64,000 bases of DNA from Alphaproteobacteria bacterium (GTDB lineage: Bacteria > Pseudomonadota > Alphaproteobacteria > SMXS01), in assembly GCA_016124315.1 (NCBI GenBank), contig WGNW01000010.1, forward strand, positions 1 through 64,000, given 5' to 3'. The notes beneath the pieces are model-generated. The model ran no database searches and was not told the DNA's origin. It saw only the letters and a program-made list of their open reading frames with translations. A program made the position numbers and the translations under genes. Positions 38,279 to 47,011 of the stretch are shown in pieces (position 1 is the stretch's first letter; each line of letters begins with the position of its first letter).

Positions 38279-39361
38279 ATGGCCAAGAGCGTCGTCGTGC
38301 TGCTGGGCACCAAGAAGGGGGCTTTCATCCTGAAAAGCGACGAGTCGCGCCGCGACTGGGCCCTGCGCGGGCCGTTCTGCGAGGCGTGGCCCATCAACCA
38401 CGTGGTCGCCGACCCCGCCAGCGGCACCGTTTATGCCGGCGGCGGCAACGAATGGTTCGGCCCCGCGGTATGGAAGAGCACCGACCTGGGCGACACCTGG
38501 AGCCATTCCAGCGACGGCCTGGCCTACGCCGCGGGCGAGGAGCCGGTGAAGTCGGTGTGGAGCCTGGCGGCGGGCGACGGTGCGCTCTATGCGGGCGTCC
38601 AGCCGGCCGGGCTGTTCCGCAGCGACGACGGCGGCGCCACCTGGAGCCACGTCACCGGCCTCAGCGAGCACCCCACCCGCAAGGACTGGAACCCCGGCGG
38701 CGCCGGGCTGATCCTGCACACCGTGGTGGTCGACCCGGATGACGGCAAGCGCCTCTGGACCGGCATCTCGGCGGCGGGCGTGTTCCACACCGCCGACGGC
38801 GGCGCCACCTGGGAGCCGCGCAACCAGGGCACCCGCTGCGACTACAACCCGGAAGGCCACAAGTACCCCGAGTTCGGCCAGTGCGTGCATTCCATCGTCA
38901 AGGCGCCGGGCGCGGCCGACCGGCTCTACCAGCAGAACCATTGCGGCATGTACGCCAGCGACGACGGCGGCCGCAGCTGGCGCAGCATCGAGGCCGGCCT
39001 GCCCTCCAGCTTCGGCTTTCCCGCCGCCGCCCATCCCCGCGATCCGGACACCGTCTACCTGCTGCCGCTCAACGGCGACTCGGTCGGCCGCTACGTGCCC
39101 GACGGCAAGGCCGCCGTCTGGCGCAGCCGCGACGCCGGCGCCTCGTGGCAGGACCTGCGGAACGGCCTGCCGCAGCAGAACGCGTTCTTCGGCGTGCTGC
39201 GCCAGGCCATGGCCACCGACACGCTGGACCGGGCCGGCGTCTATTTCGGCACCAATGGCGGCGAGCTCTACGTCAGCGCCGACGAGGGCGACAGCTGGTC
39301 ATGCGCCGCCCGGCACATGCCGCCGATCCATTCGGTGGAAACCATGGTGCTCGGCGGCTGA
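38279..39361 (+). CDS. BNR-repeat (sialidase-like) beta-propeller protein
   Basis: A 360-residue beta-propeller protein with several BNR/Asp-box repeats: STDLGDTWSH, SDDGGATWSH, TADGGATWEP, SDDGGRSWRS, SRDAGASWQD and SADEGDSWSC. There is no signal peptide, so it is cytoplasmic. The family is often annotated as exo-alpha-sialidase or glycosyl hydrolase, but no sialidase catalytic residues can be identified; a binding scaffold is more likely. It is followed after 3 bases by a MoaD/ThiS-like gene, a pairing worth noting. The ATG at 38279 has GGGAGAGG just upstream. Confidence 0.88.
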   Translation: MAKSVVVLLGTKKGAFILKSDESRRDWALRGPFCEAWPINHVVADPASGTVYAGGGNEWFGPAVWKSTDLGDTWSHSSDGLAYAAGEEPVKSVWSLAAGDGALYAGVQPAGLFRSDDGGATWSHVTGLSEHPTRKDWNPGGAGLILHTVVVDPDDGKRLWTGISAAGVFHTADGGATWEPRNQGTRCDYNPEGHKYPEFGQCVHSIVKAPGAADRLYQQNHCGMYASDDGGRSWRSIEAGLPSSFGFPAAAHPRDPDTVYLLPLNGDSVGRYVPDGKAAVWRSRDAGASWQDLRNGLPQQNAFFGVLRQAMATDTLDRAGVYFGTNGGELYVSADEGDSWSCAARHMPPIHSVETMVLGG

Positions 39362-39364
39362 GCC

Positions 39365-39637
39365 GTGCCGTGCCCCGTCACCGTCTGGCTGCCGGCCTCG
39401 CTGGTCGCCCTGTTTCCCGGCGCGCGGCGGCAGGTCGAGTTGGACGCCGCCAGCGTCGACGAGGTGATGGACGAGCTCGACGCGCTCTGGCCGGGCATGC
39501 GCGACCGGCTGTGCGACAGCCGCCCGGCGGTGCGCAAGCACATCAACGTCTTCGTCGAGGGCGAAAAGGCCGTCCTCGACACGCCGCTGCCACCCGGCGC
39601 GGAGATCACCATCCTCACCGCCATCAGCGGCGGCTGA
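39365..39637 (+). CDS. MoaD/ThiS-like ubiquitin-fold protein
   Basis: A 90-residue beta-grasp protein ending in ISGG; the terminal Gly-Gly is the site that becomes adenylated or thiocarboxylated in MoaD and ThiS. VTVWLPASLVALFPGARRQVELDAASVDEVMDELDALWPG matches the MoaD N-terminus, and NVFVEGEKAVLDTPLPPGAEITILTAISGG its C-terminus. The start is GTG, 3 bases after the BNR-repeat stop. No MoaE, MoeB, ThiF or thiazole gene is nearby, so it is probably a dedicated sulfur carrier or a modifier linked to the BNR protein. Confidence 0.87.
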   Translation: MPCPVTVWLPASLVALFPGARRQVELDAASVDEVMDELDALWPGMRDRLCDSRPAVRKHINVFVEGEKAVLDTPLPPGAEITILTAISGG

Positions 39638-39677
39638 TCGCGATCGACAGGTTTCACCCCGTCCACGGAGACTCCAG

Positions 39678-40100
39678 ATGAAAGTCCAGCCCTACATCAA
39701 CTTCAACGGCCGCTGCGACGAGGCCCTCGACTTCTACAAGACGGCGATCGGCGCGGAGGTGCAGATGCTGATGCGCTTCAGCGACGCCCCCCCGCAGGAC
39801 GGCATGCCGATGCCCGATCCGGCCCTCGCCGACAAGGTGATGCATTCCTCCTTCACCGTCGGCGAGACCACGGTGATGGCGACCGACGGCGAGTGCCGGG
39901 CAGGCACCGGATTCGTCGGCATCTCGCTGACCCTCGATGTTCCGGACGTCGACGAGGCCAGGACGCTGTTCGACGCCCTGTCGCAAGGCGGCCGACCGGC
40001 CACTCCCTTCGGCCCCACCTTCTTCGCCAGGGGCTTCGGCATGGTCGCCGACAAGTTCGGCGTGTCGTGGATGGTGATCGCGCCCGCCGAGATGGGCTGA
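39678..40100 (+). CDS. VOC-family (PhnB/glyoxalase-like) protein
   Basis: A 140-residue VOC-fold protein of the PhnB-like type: VQPYINFNGRCDEALDFYKTAIGAEVQ at the N-terminus, HSSFTVGETTVMATD in the middle, and FGPTFFARGFGMVADKFGVSWMV at the C-terminus. PhnB-like members generally lack a defined function, while glyoxalase relatives bind a metal through His/Glu residues. It follows the MoaD-like gene by 40 bases and is closed by a strong terminator, so it ends the BNR-MoaD-VOC unit. Confidence 0.9.
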   Translation: MKVQPYINFNGRCDEALDFYKTAIGAEVQMLMRFSDAPPQDGMPMPDPALADKVMHSSFTVGETTVMATDGECRAGTGFVGISLTLDVPDVDEARTLFDALSQGGRPATPFGPTFFARGFGMVADKFGVSWMVIAPAEMG

Positions 40101-40113
40101 CGTTCCCCGCCTC

Positions 40114-40150
40114 GCGCGGCGGTCCCTCCCCGGCCGCCGCGCCCCTTTTT
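40114..40150 (+). terminator. Intrinsic terminator after the VOC gene
   Basis: A perfect 9-bp stem (GCGCGGCGG / CCGCCGCGC, 11-base loop) is followed by CCC and five T. It begins 13 bases after the VOC stop codon. This is the best-formed intrinsic terminator in the window and separates the VOC gene from Rieske oxygenase 3. Confidence 0.8.
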
Positions 40151-40203
40151 CCTCGCGGAAATCACGCCTGCCGAATCTCGCGTTGCCGTCAGGGCATCCC
40201 TAA

Positions 40204-40221
40204 ACTAACATTATAGTCAGT
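40204..40221. promoter_or_regulatory. Possible operator upstream of Rieske oxygenase 3
   Basis: ACTAACATTATAGTCAGT is an imperfect inverted repeat (ACTaAC / GTcAGT, 6-base centre, one mismatch pair) in an AT-rich patch 48 bases before the oxygenase ATG. TATAGT inside it could equally be a -10 element. Low confidence. Confidence 0.3.
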
Positions 40222-40269
40222 ATTGCCGGGCACTCCCCGGCAGCGTTCGAGACAACGCGGGAGACGATC

Positions 40270-41604
40270 ATGGGACTGCCAACCGTTCATCCGAAGGCCA
40301 TCGACGGGGGCGATCCGCGCAACGTGCGCGGCGATCCCATCACCGGCGAGCGGTTCTATTCCAGGGACTTCATGCAGCAGGAATGGGACCACATGTGGAA
40401 GCGGATCTGGCACGTGGCCGGCCGCGAGAACGAGATCCCCGAGCCGGGCGACTTCATGGTGCACGACTTCATGCACGAGTCGGTGATCTGCGTGCGCCAG
40501 GACGACGGCACCATCCGCGCCTTCTACAACGCCTGCCGCCACCGCGGCCAGCGGCTGGCCTGGGACGAGGGCCATGTGGACGCGTTCACCTGTCCCTATC
40601 ACGGCTGGGTGTGGGGCAGGGACGGCCTGCTGGTCGACCTGCCCGACCCCGACGACTTCCCCCAGGGCAATCCCTGCGGCACCCGGCGGCTGAAGGAGCT
40701 GCAGTGCGACACCTGGGGCAGCTTCGTCTGGTACACCATGGACCCCAATGCGCCGCCGCTGATGGAGTACCTGGACCCGATGCCGGACCTCTACCGGCAC
40801 TGGCCCATGGACCGGCTGGTGCGCGTCGCCAACATGCGCATCGCCCTCGACGCCAACTGGAAGTTCGCCTCGGAGAACTTCTCCGAGTCCTACCACACCC
40901 GCACGGCACACCCGCAGGTGCCGGCCTGGATCGACCAGGACCACTGGACCTCGGTGTTCGAGATGTTCCCCGCCGGCCACGGCCGCATCGTCCAGCCCGG
41001 CCGCCCGTCGCTGCGCGACCGGCCGGCGGACGGCGAGGCCGTGCCGTTCGACGACATCCTGCGCGCCTGGGACATCGACCCGGCCCGCTATCCCGACTAC
41101 GAGACCAAGGTGATGAAGGGCTGGGAGGACCTGCAGAAGGCCAAGCAGGAGAAGTGGCGCGAGAAGGGCTATGCCCACTACGAGCACATGACGCCCACCG
41201 AGCTGACCGACAGCCCGCACAATGTGGTGTTCCCCAACGTCACCCTGTCGTTCCTGCCCGACGACGTGATCTTCTTCCGCACCGAGCCCCATCCGGACGA
41301 CCCCAACAAGTGCTATTTCGACCTGTGGCACATGGTGTTCCCGGTCGAGGGCGTGGACGAGGCCCAGACCATGGCCGGACCGCGCCCGCTGGAGGAGGCC
41401 GAGCGCGTCCACCGGGTGTTCGACCAGGGCCGCGGCGTGCCCGAGATGCACGGCCAGATCGTCTTCCAGGACATGATGCTGGCCGAGGGCCAGCAGCGCG
41501 GCTGGCGCTCCCAGGGCTACGACGACGCCTACCTGGCCGGCCAGGAAACCCGCGTCCGCCGCTGGCACGAGGTGCTCAACGACTACCTGGAGGGCCGGCG
41601 GTAG
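40270..41604 (+). CDS. Rieske ring-hydroxylating oxygenase alpha subunit 3
   Basis: A 444-residue Rieske non-haem-iron oxygenase. Cluster ligands are C89-x-H91 (CRHRGQ) and C108-x2-H111 (CPYHGW). The iron site is ENFSESYHTRTAHPQ with H209 and H214, and E206 as the bridging acid. The overall layout is closer to oxygenase 1 than to the atypical oxygenase 2. No beta subunit, ferredoxin or reductase gene is adjacent. It is followed by 375 bases without a recognisable gene (41605-41979), holding only a short hairpin (TCCCTG / CAGGGA at 41610-41627). Confidence 0.93.
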   Translation: MGLPTVHPKAIDGGDPRNVRGDPITGERFYSRDFMQQEWDHMWKRIWHVAGRENEIPEPGDFMVHDFMHESVICVRQDDGTIRAFYNACRHRGQRLAWDEGHVDAFTCPYHGWVWGRDGLLVDLPDPDDFPQGNPCGTRRLKELQCDTWGSFVWYTMDPNAPPLMEYLDPMPDLYRHWPMDRLVRVANMRIALDANWKFASENFSESYHTRTAHPQVPAWIDQDHWTSVFEMFPAGHGRIVQPGRPSLRDRPADGEAVPFDDILRAWDIDPARYPDYETKVMKGWEDLQKAKQEKWREKGYAHYEHMTPTELTDSPHNVVFPNVTLSFLPDDVIFFRTEPHPDDPNKCYFDLWHMVFPVEGVDEAQTMAGPRPLEEAERVHRVFDQGRGVPEMHGQIVFQDMMLAEGQQRGWRSQGYDDAYLAGQETRVRRWHEVLNDYLEGRR

Positions 41605-41979
41605 GGCCTTCCCTGTCCGCTCAGGGAGAGTGATCCGGCGTGGCTGCATCTCGATACGCCGCTGCGCGGCACTTGATGCGAGCTGGATGCACCTGTCGGC
41701 CCCACGACCTTTTCCCGCGGCCGTGCTTCGCGACGACGCTTCGCGTCTCCTCAGCACGAACGGATTTCCTTTTAATAACAATCTGTTAGCCCCGAGGAAG
41801 CCCGCAGGGCCGTCGCGAAGGGCGGGAAGCGCGCAGGGCGTGACGCGCAGTGGACGAAGCATCGCCTACGCCGTTCACCCGCCTTCCGCCCGTAACCTTT
41901 CGGGCGCATGATTCTCCTGGCCGTTCCGGAGGGGGCGGGCGGCGCTGTTTCGCCATGTCATTTTCCAGGAGAGCCCTTC

Positions 41980-42801
41980 ATGAGCACCATCACCACCAAT
42001 GACGGCACCGCGATCTACTACAAGGACTGGGGGGCGGGACGGCCCGTCGTGTTCTCCCACGGCTGGCCGCTGAGCGCCGACGCCTGGGATTCCCAGATGC
42101 TGTTCCTCGGCGAGCGCGGCTACCGCGTGATCGCCCACGACCGGCGCGGCCACGGCCGCTCGGCGCAGACCTGGGACGGCAACCACATGGACACCTACGC
42201 CGACGACCTGGCCGCGCTGATGGACGCGCTCGACCTGCGCGACGCGGTGATGGTCGGCCATTCCACCGGCGGCGGCGAGGTGACCCGCTACTTGGGCCGC
42301 CACGGCACCGGCCGGGTGGCGAAGGCGGTGCTGCTGAGCGCCGTGCCGCCGCTGATGCTGAAGACCGACGCCAACCCCGAGGGCACGCCGATGGAGGCCT
42401 TCGACGGCATCCGCGCCGGGGTGCGCGCCGACCGCTCCCAGTTCTTCAAGGACCTCACCACGCCGTTCTACGGCTTCAACCGGGCGGGTGCGAAGGACAG
42501 CCAGGGGCTGCGCGACTCGTTCTGGCTGCAGGCCATGCTGTGCAGCATCAAGGCGGCCTACGACTGCGTCGAGCAGTTCTCCGAGACCGACTTCACCGAG
42601 GACCTGAAGTCGATCGACATCCCGGTGCTGGTGGCGCACGGCGACGACGACCAGATCGTCCCGTTCGCCGCCTCGGCCGCCAAGACGGTGAAGCTGCTGA
42701 GCCAGGGCACCCTCAGGGTCTATCCCGGCGCGCCGCACGGCCTCGCCAGCACCCACGCCGAGCAGTTCAACGCCGACCTGCTGGCCTTCATCGAGGGATA
42801 G
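41980..42801 (+). CDS. Alpha/beta hydrolase, non-haem chloroperoxidase-like
   Basis: A 273-residue alpha/beta hydrolase. The nucleophile elbow is [10 protein letters not shown] (S95); the acid is in [14 protein letters not shown] and the histidine in [29 protein letters not shown] gives the oxyanion hole. These features match the cofactor-free chloroperoxidase / arylesterase group, which are serine esterases or lactonases in practice and can show perhydrolase activity. No signal peptide. The ATG at 41980 follows AGGAGAG. It is a single gene, followed by a REP block. Confidence 0.92.
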   Translation: MSTITTNDGTAIYYKDWGAGRPVVFSHGWPLSADAWDSQMLFLGERGYRVIAHDRRGHGRSAQTWDGNHMDTYADDLAALMDALDLRDAVMVGHSTGGGEVTRYLGRHGTGRVAKAVLLSAVPPLMLKTDANPEGTPMEAFDGIRAGVRADRSQFFKDLTTPFYGFNRAGAKDSQGLRDSFWLQAMLCSIKAAYDCVEQFSETDFTEDLKSIDIPVLVAHGDDDQIVPFAASAAKTVKLLSQGTLRVYPGAPHGLASTHAEQFNADLLAFIEG

Positions 42802-42817
42802 GGGCTCGCCGCACGCC

Positions 42818-43045
42818 CCTGGATTGCCGCGCCCCTTCGGGGCTCGCAATGACGATCGCAAGGGGGCGCCTTCTTCTCCGTCCTTGCGAGGAGGCGCAGC
42901 CGACGAAGCAACCCAGGGCAGCCTGGACCAGCCTCAGCCCCACGGCTCTGGATTGCCGCGCCCCTTCGGGGCTCGCAATGACGACGGGGAGGCGCCCCCC
43001 TCGCCGTCCTTGCGAGGAGGCGCAGCCGACGACGCAATCCAGGGG
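42818..43045. repeat. REP-like repeat block A (four units, alternating orientation)
   Basis: Four ~38-base imperfect palindromes at 42818-42855, 42879-42918, 42948-42984 and 43004-43045. One orientation begins CTGGATTGCCGCGCCCC, the other CGTCCTTGCGAGGAGGCGC; they are inverted versions of one family ending in GCAA[CT]CCAGG. They fill the gap between the hydrolase and the first EthD gene. Confidence 0.85.
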
Positions 43046-43111
43046 CCGCGCGCCAACCCCATGGCATCCGCCTGCCCGATGTGGAACAATCGCGGCGGGG
43101 AGGACATTGCC

Positions 43112-43984
43112 GTGTTCAAGGTTTTCGCGTTCCTGAAGCGCAACGAGACGCTGTCCCACGACGACTACCGGGCGGGGCACATCGGCTACCATTCCGGCCA
43201 TTCGCGGCGCATGAAGGGGATGCGCGGCTATCTGGTCAACGTCTGGGCGAACCAGGAGCTGGCCGACACCATCGGCCCGCTGCACGACGACATCGCCTGG
43301 AACGCGCCGCCCGACTTCACCGACGAGTGGGACGGCTTCCCCGAGGTCTGGTTCGACAGCGCCGAGACATGGCGCGGCTCCAGCGAGCCCGAGCCGACCC
43401 GCGCCATGAAGGGCGGCCTTGCGGTCGACCCCGACCGCACGCCGCAGGACGCCACCACCCTGTTCGACCCGGTGCCCGGCCGGCCCGGCGAGTTCCGCTC
43501 GCGCCACGTGCGGGTGGAGGAGCATCCGCTGGTGCCCGTGGAGCGCCCGGAGCGCAAGCTGACCAAGCTGGTGCAGTTCTTCCGCCGCAATCCCGCGCTG
43601 CCCGACGCCGCCTTCCGCACCGCCCTGCTCACCGGCCACGCCGCGCTGGCGACCCGGCTGCGCGGGCTGCACGGCTACACCGTCAACTTCCGCGACCCGG
43701 ACGAGGACGCCGCCATCACCGACTTCTACCCGGCCGACGACTGGCGCTTCACCGACGAGGGCCGCGCCTGGCGCCGCGCCTTCACCAGCCTGTGGGACGG
43801 CTGCGCCGAGCTGTGGTTCGACGACCTCGACGCCTTCGCCGCCGCCCGCGCCGACCCGGCGCTCGCCCCCGGCCTCGACGCCATGGAGCGCCACCTGTTC
43901 GAGGCGGTCTGGTGGATCGAGGTGGACGAGAGCGTAGTCGTCATGCCCAACCGCGACCCCGCCCCCGCCTTCTACTACCGGTGA
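43112..43984 (+). CDS. Tandem EthD-domain protein 1
   Basis: A 290-residue protein with two EthD-like alpha+beta-barrel domains, one starting FKVFAFLKRNETLSHDDYRAGH and the other LTKLVQFFRRNPALPDAAFRTALLTGH. EthD proteins accompany the P450 ether-degradation system in rhodococci and are thought to handle oxidised intermediates. The start is set at GTG 43112 because GGGGAGGA lies 8 bases upstream and the paralogue at 44334 begins with the same residues. ATGs at 43061 and 43079 lie in the repeat-derived leader. The two EthD genes are tandem duplicates separated by REP block B. Confidence 0.83.
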   Translation: MFKVFAFLKRNETLSHDDYRAGHIGYHSGHSRRMKGMRGYLVNVWANQELADTIGPLHDDIAWNAPPDFTDEWDGFPEVWFDSAETWRGSSEPEPTRAMKGGLAVDPDRTPQDATTLFDPVPGRPGEFRSRHVRVEEHPLVPVERPERKLTKLVQFFRRNPALPDAAFRTALLTGHAALATRLRGLHGYTVNFRDPDEDAAITDFYPADDWRFTDEGRAWRRAFTSLWDGCAELWFDDLDAFAAARADPALAPGLDAMERHLFEAVWWIEVDESVVVMPNRDPAPAFYYR

Positions 43985-44010
43985 CGGGCATGCACCCCGC
44001 CCTTCCCTCC

Positions 44011-44248
44011 CGTGTCATCCCCGGCTCGTCCGGGGATCCGTCTCGACCAGGGAAAGCTTCCCCATCCGTCATTGCGAGGCGGCACAGCCGCCGAAGCAAC
44101 CCAGGGGCCAGCGGTACGGGCGGCCGGACCAGCCCGCGGCCCGCGGCCCTGGATCGCCGCGCCCCTGCGGGGCTCGCAATGACGGCGGAAGGGACCGCTT
44201 CCCCATCCGTCATTGCGAGGCGGCGCAGCCGCCGAAGCAATCCAGCGG
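44011..44248. repeat. REP-like repeat block B
   Basis: Three units of the same family as block A (44067-44107, 44148-44185, 44209-44248), here with ATTGCGAGGCGGC and GCCGCCGAAGCAA arms. A different hairpin (ATCCCCGG / CCGGGGAT) lies at 44016-44036; a relative of that hairpin recurs once at 63207-63232. The block fills the gap between the two EthD genes. Confidence 0.83.
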
Positions 44249-44333
44249 CCACCCGCACAGGCTTGAAACCCGCCCGCCCCGAGGCCGCCCTCGGGGCCGT
44301 CTCGAACGGCATCACCACCCGAAGGAGCCCACC

Positions 44334-45182
44334 ATGCTGAAGGTCTTCGGCTTCGTCCGGCGCAACGCCGACCTCTCCCATGACGACTACCGCGCCGCCC
44401 ATGTGGGCTACCACAATTCCTACGGGCGGCGGCTGCCGGGCATCCGCGGCTACATCCTCAACGTGCGCGCCAACCGGACGCCGGACGAGAGCCTGGGGCC
44501 GCTCGCCGCCCGGATCACCCGGGGCGAGCCGGCCGGCTTCGACGCCATGTGGGACGGCTGGGGCCAGCTGATGTTCGACGACCTCAAGTCCTACCTGGCG
44601 GGCAAGAGCCCCGCACGGGACTTCGCCGGCCCGAACGGCCTGCAGGACGACCCCAAGGTCGGCGAGGTGGGCGGCGACGGCGACTACCTCTACAACGGCT
44701 CGCCGTTCCAGTTTCACATCGACGAGCACGTCGCCGTGCCGGTGCGCCGGCCCGAGCGCAAGATCTTCAAGCTGGTGCAGTTCGCCAAGCGCGCCGACGG
44801 CCTGTCCTACGAGGAGTTCCGCGCGATCTGGACCGGCCGGCACGCGGCGCTGGCCGCCCGGCTGCCCGGCCTGCGCGGCCACATCGTCAATTTCCGCACC
44901 GGCCTCGACGTGATGACCGGCTTCTTCCCGCCGGACTCCGAGGCCTTCACCGAGGCGGGCGCGGTGCGCCGCAACGGCTTCCTCGACCTGTGGGACGGCA
45001 TGGCCGAGCTGTGGTTCGACCGCCCGGAGCAGTACGCCCAGGCCCGCGCCGAGGGCGACACCGCCGAGGCGCTGGACGCCCTGGAGGCCACCCTGTTCGG
45101 CGCGGTCTGGTACCGGGAGGTGGACGAGACCATCGCCGTCAACCCCAACCGCGGCGTACCGCCGGGGTTCTATTTTAGGTAA
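44334..45182 (+). CDS. Tandem EthD-domain protein 2
   Basis: A 282-residue paralogue of the EthD protein at 43112. The domains begin LKVFGFVRRNADLSHDDYRAAHVGYHN and IFKLVQFAKRADGLSYEEFRAIWTGRH; both paralogues end with W-Y/W-x-E-V-D-E and a final FY-x-R. Alignment over the full length by eye suggests an old duplication, not a recent copy, since many positions differ. The stop lies 13 bases from the stop of the AT-rich island gene, so this is also the left edge of the foreign DNA. Confidence 0.85.
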   Translation: MLKVFGFVRRNADLSHDDYRAAHVGYHNSYGRRLPGIRGYILNVRANRTPDESLGPLAARITRGEPAGFDAMWDGWGQLMFDDLKSYLAGKSPARDFAGPNGLQDDPKVGEVGGDGDYLYNGSPFQFHIDEHVAVPVRRPERKIFKLVQFAKRADGLSYEEFRAIWTGRHAALAARLPGLRGHIVNFRTGLDVMTGFFPPDSEAFTEAGAVRRNGFLDLWDGMAELWFDRPEQYAQARAEGDTAEALDALEATLFGAVWYREVDETIAVNPNRGVPPGFYFR

Positions 45183-47011
45183 GAGGATGGTAATTTCAGT
45201 TCCCGTCCTCTGTAGTCTCCTTACTCTCTATTGCAATCCCGAAGCGACGTACTCGCAATCTGTTTAGCTTGCTCTCCTCTGCAATGCGCATAAGAGCGCC
45301 CTCAACGGCAGCATTGATTTTCTCCATTTCATCAGAGGGATTGATGATATTTCTAAACCTCACCGCTCCCGACACAATGTTCCGCACATCTCTAGCCGAC
45401 TTAAATGTATCATAATATTCCGACTCATCCTTAGACGATAAGAACGCCATTTCATCCTGCGACCAAACATCATTTTGGCTTATTTTTCGGAGAACCTCCT
45501 CAATAGACATCTCCTTTTTGAAACTAATCTTCTTAAGATAGAACGCTTCCACAATTTTCTCATGGACCTCGCTCTCCATTATAAAGGCATTGCCTATATC
45601 AAAAAAATCGGCCGGCTTGTCTGCATTTCTTTCCATATAGAAATCAATTAGTTCCGACACCGAATCTGGATCAAGATCACTCACGATCTTAATCACTCCA
45701 TTCAGGTAGCCAGGCGAAACCACCTCCGCACATTCCCTAAAGTAATAATATAGATTATACAGGGCATCCTTATCTCCCCCGTTGAAAGTTCCAAAAAACT
45801 CGTCTACTGCTTCATGCCATTGACGGACCAAGCCCTCTCGCCTAGCGGCGCTCTCATTCTTAGCCACTTCGCCCTGAAACAGCTCCTCGTCAATGTAGCC
45901 ACTTTCAATTCCTTTCAAAATTGCACTATCTAAACTATCCATTGAGAAGAATCCGTAGTTATCCAGAAGCTCCTCCCAGCGCCGCTCTACCTCAGAAAAG
46001 GCACTACCATCTATATCTAAGACCTTTCCCTTTTTCTCAACAATGAACTCTAAGGACGGGGATTCGTTCGGCTGCTTGATGCTCCAAAAAATAAGGCAAG
46101 ATGTTTGAACAATCTGGCGCTTTACCACTTCGTCTAAGTTCTTAGTGTAGGGGGCTATGTAATCGCAGAATTTGCGAATATGACTGATAGTACGAATATT
46201 TTTTATTTTAAGATAGACACAAAATTCGCTGATTAGACTCCCCCATATATCATCTGATGGCGCGCCGAGCGCGCTTGCCTCTAGCGGGCTAGGATCAAAA
46301 ATTAGGAACCGATCAACAACCTTCTCCAAATACAAATCAAACTGCTCCTTGTCCACGCCATCAAGCGTGTCCTTATTTAAAAGAATAGAAACAGAGCACC
46401 CCTTCTCTTCCTTCAACAGTGAGGCAAGCCCAAGCACATCCCCGATCGAGAGGCCCCGGCTCTTCCGCTCAAGATCGTCGAGACAAATTAGCTGATTCCT
46501 AACAGTAAGAAAGAAGGCTGGCGTGGCGGTAGCAAAATAAGTCCTTAATCCGGGAACCAGATTGGTGACCCAAGCGTATTTTCGAGTGATCCCCTCGGCA
46601 GCTCCAACTACGTCCGCTAAGGTAGACATTGAAGCTTCAGCGCTTATCCGGTCTCTAGGAACGGTTGATTCGAATATTGCGTATTTTACTTGATCCAAAG
46701 ATGATAGACCAAACAAGCTAGTATAGGAATAGCGGGGCATGCCCAAATTTGAGCCAGTCTCCGAAATACATGATTTCCAAGCGTACGTCTTTCCCACCCC
46801 CAACGCACCACTGATACAAATAATCTCCGGCTCATCTGACGAGGCAAACCTTCGGATCTCTTCTTTCACACGGTCGATTGTCATAGCGAACCAGTTTCCT
46901 GTTTTTCACTCAATTAAGAAGATGGAAAACCATTACAAGTCGTACCGAGTAAATATTTGATTTGGCGTTCAGGCTTGGTAGTAGGCCTGGTACTGTAGCG
47001 GTAGATTGACT
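45183..47011. other. AT-rich island
   Basis: Base composition drops sharply from about 70% GC to a visibly AT-rich stretch that begins right after the EthD gene and ends near 47000. It contains one gene (45196-46884) and a 127-base AT-rich leader. No transposase, integrase, tRNA target or clear direct repeats were found at the edges. Horizontal acquisition is inferred from composition and codon use. Confidence 0.8.
45196..46884 (-). CDS. KAP-like P-loop NTPase (possible defence protein)
   Basis: A 562-residue cytoplasmic protein. Walker A is G-A-L-G-V-G-K-T at residues 26-33 and Walker B is LICLDDLERKS near 132-142. The D-D-L-E/D-R motif, then VSILLNKDTLDG and VVDRFLIFDPSP, follow the order seen in KAP P-loop NTPases (STAND/AAA-related). 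The remaining 330 residues are acidic and helical without a recognised domain. Codon use is AT-rich (AAA, ATA, TTA common), unlike every neighbour. KAP-like NTPases are frequent in phage-defence loci, but no partner gene is present, so the role is a hypothesis. Confidence 0.8.
   Translation of the reverse strand: MTIDRVKEEIRRFASSDEPEIICISGALGVGKTYAWKSCISETGSNLGMPRYSYTSLFGLSSLDQVKYAIFESTVPRDRISAEASMSTLADVVGAAEGITRKYAWVTNLVPGLRTYFATATPAFFLTVRNQLICLDDLERKSRGLSIGDVLGLASLLKEEKGCSVSILLNKDTLDGVDKEQFDLYLEKVVDRFLIFDPSPLEASALGAPSDDIWGSLISEFCVYLKIKNIRTISHIRKFCDYIAPYTKNLDEVVKRQIVQTSCLIFWSIKQPNESPSLEFIVEKKGKVLDIDGSAFSEVERRWEELLDNYGFFSMDSLDSAILKGIESGYIDEELFQGEVAKNESAARREGLVRQWHEAVDEFFGTFNGGDKDALYNLYYYFRECAEVVSPGYLNGVIKIVSDLDPDSVSELIDFYMERNADKPADFFDIGNAFIMESEVHEKIVEAFYLKKISFKKEMSIEEVLRKISQNDVWSQDEMAFLSSKDESEYYDTFKSARDVRNIVSGAVRFRNIINPSDEMEKINAAVEGALMRIAEESKLNRLRVRRFGIAIESKETTEDGN

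Noticed and set aside
41630..41911. A 93-codon frame in the gap after Rieske oxygenase 3
   Set aside because: No start signal, no family resemblance and biased composition; the gap is better described as empty.
42824..43111. N-terminal extension of the first EthD gene
   Set aside because: It would be translated from REP block A, and the paralogue lacks it. The GTG with a strong ribosome-binding site at 43112 is better.
45183..47011. Island as an insertion sequence or prophage
   Set aside because: No transposase, integrase, phage gene or clear terminal repeats were found.
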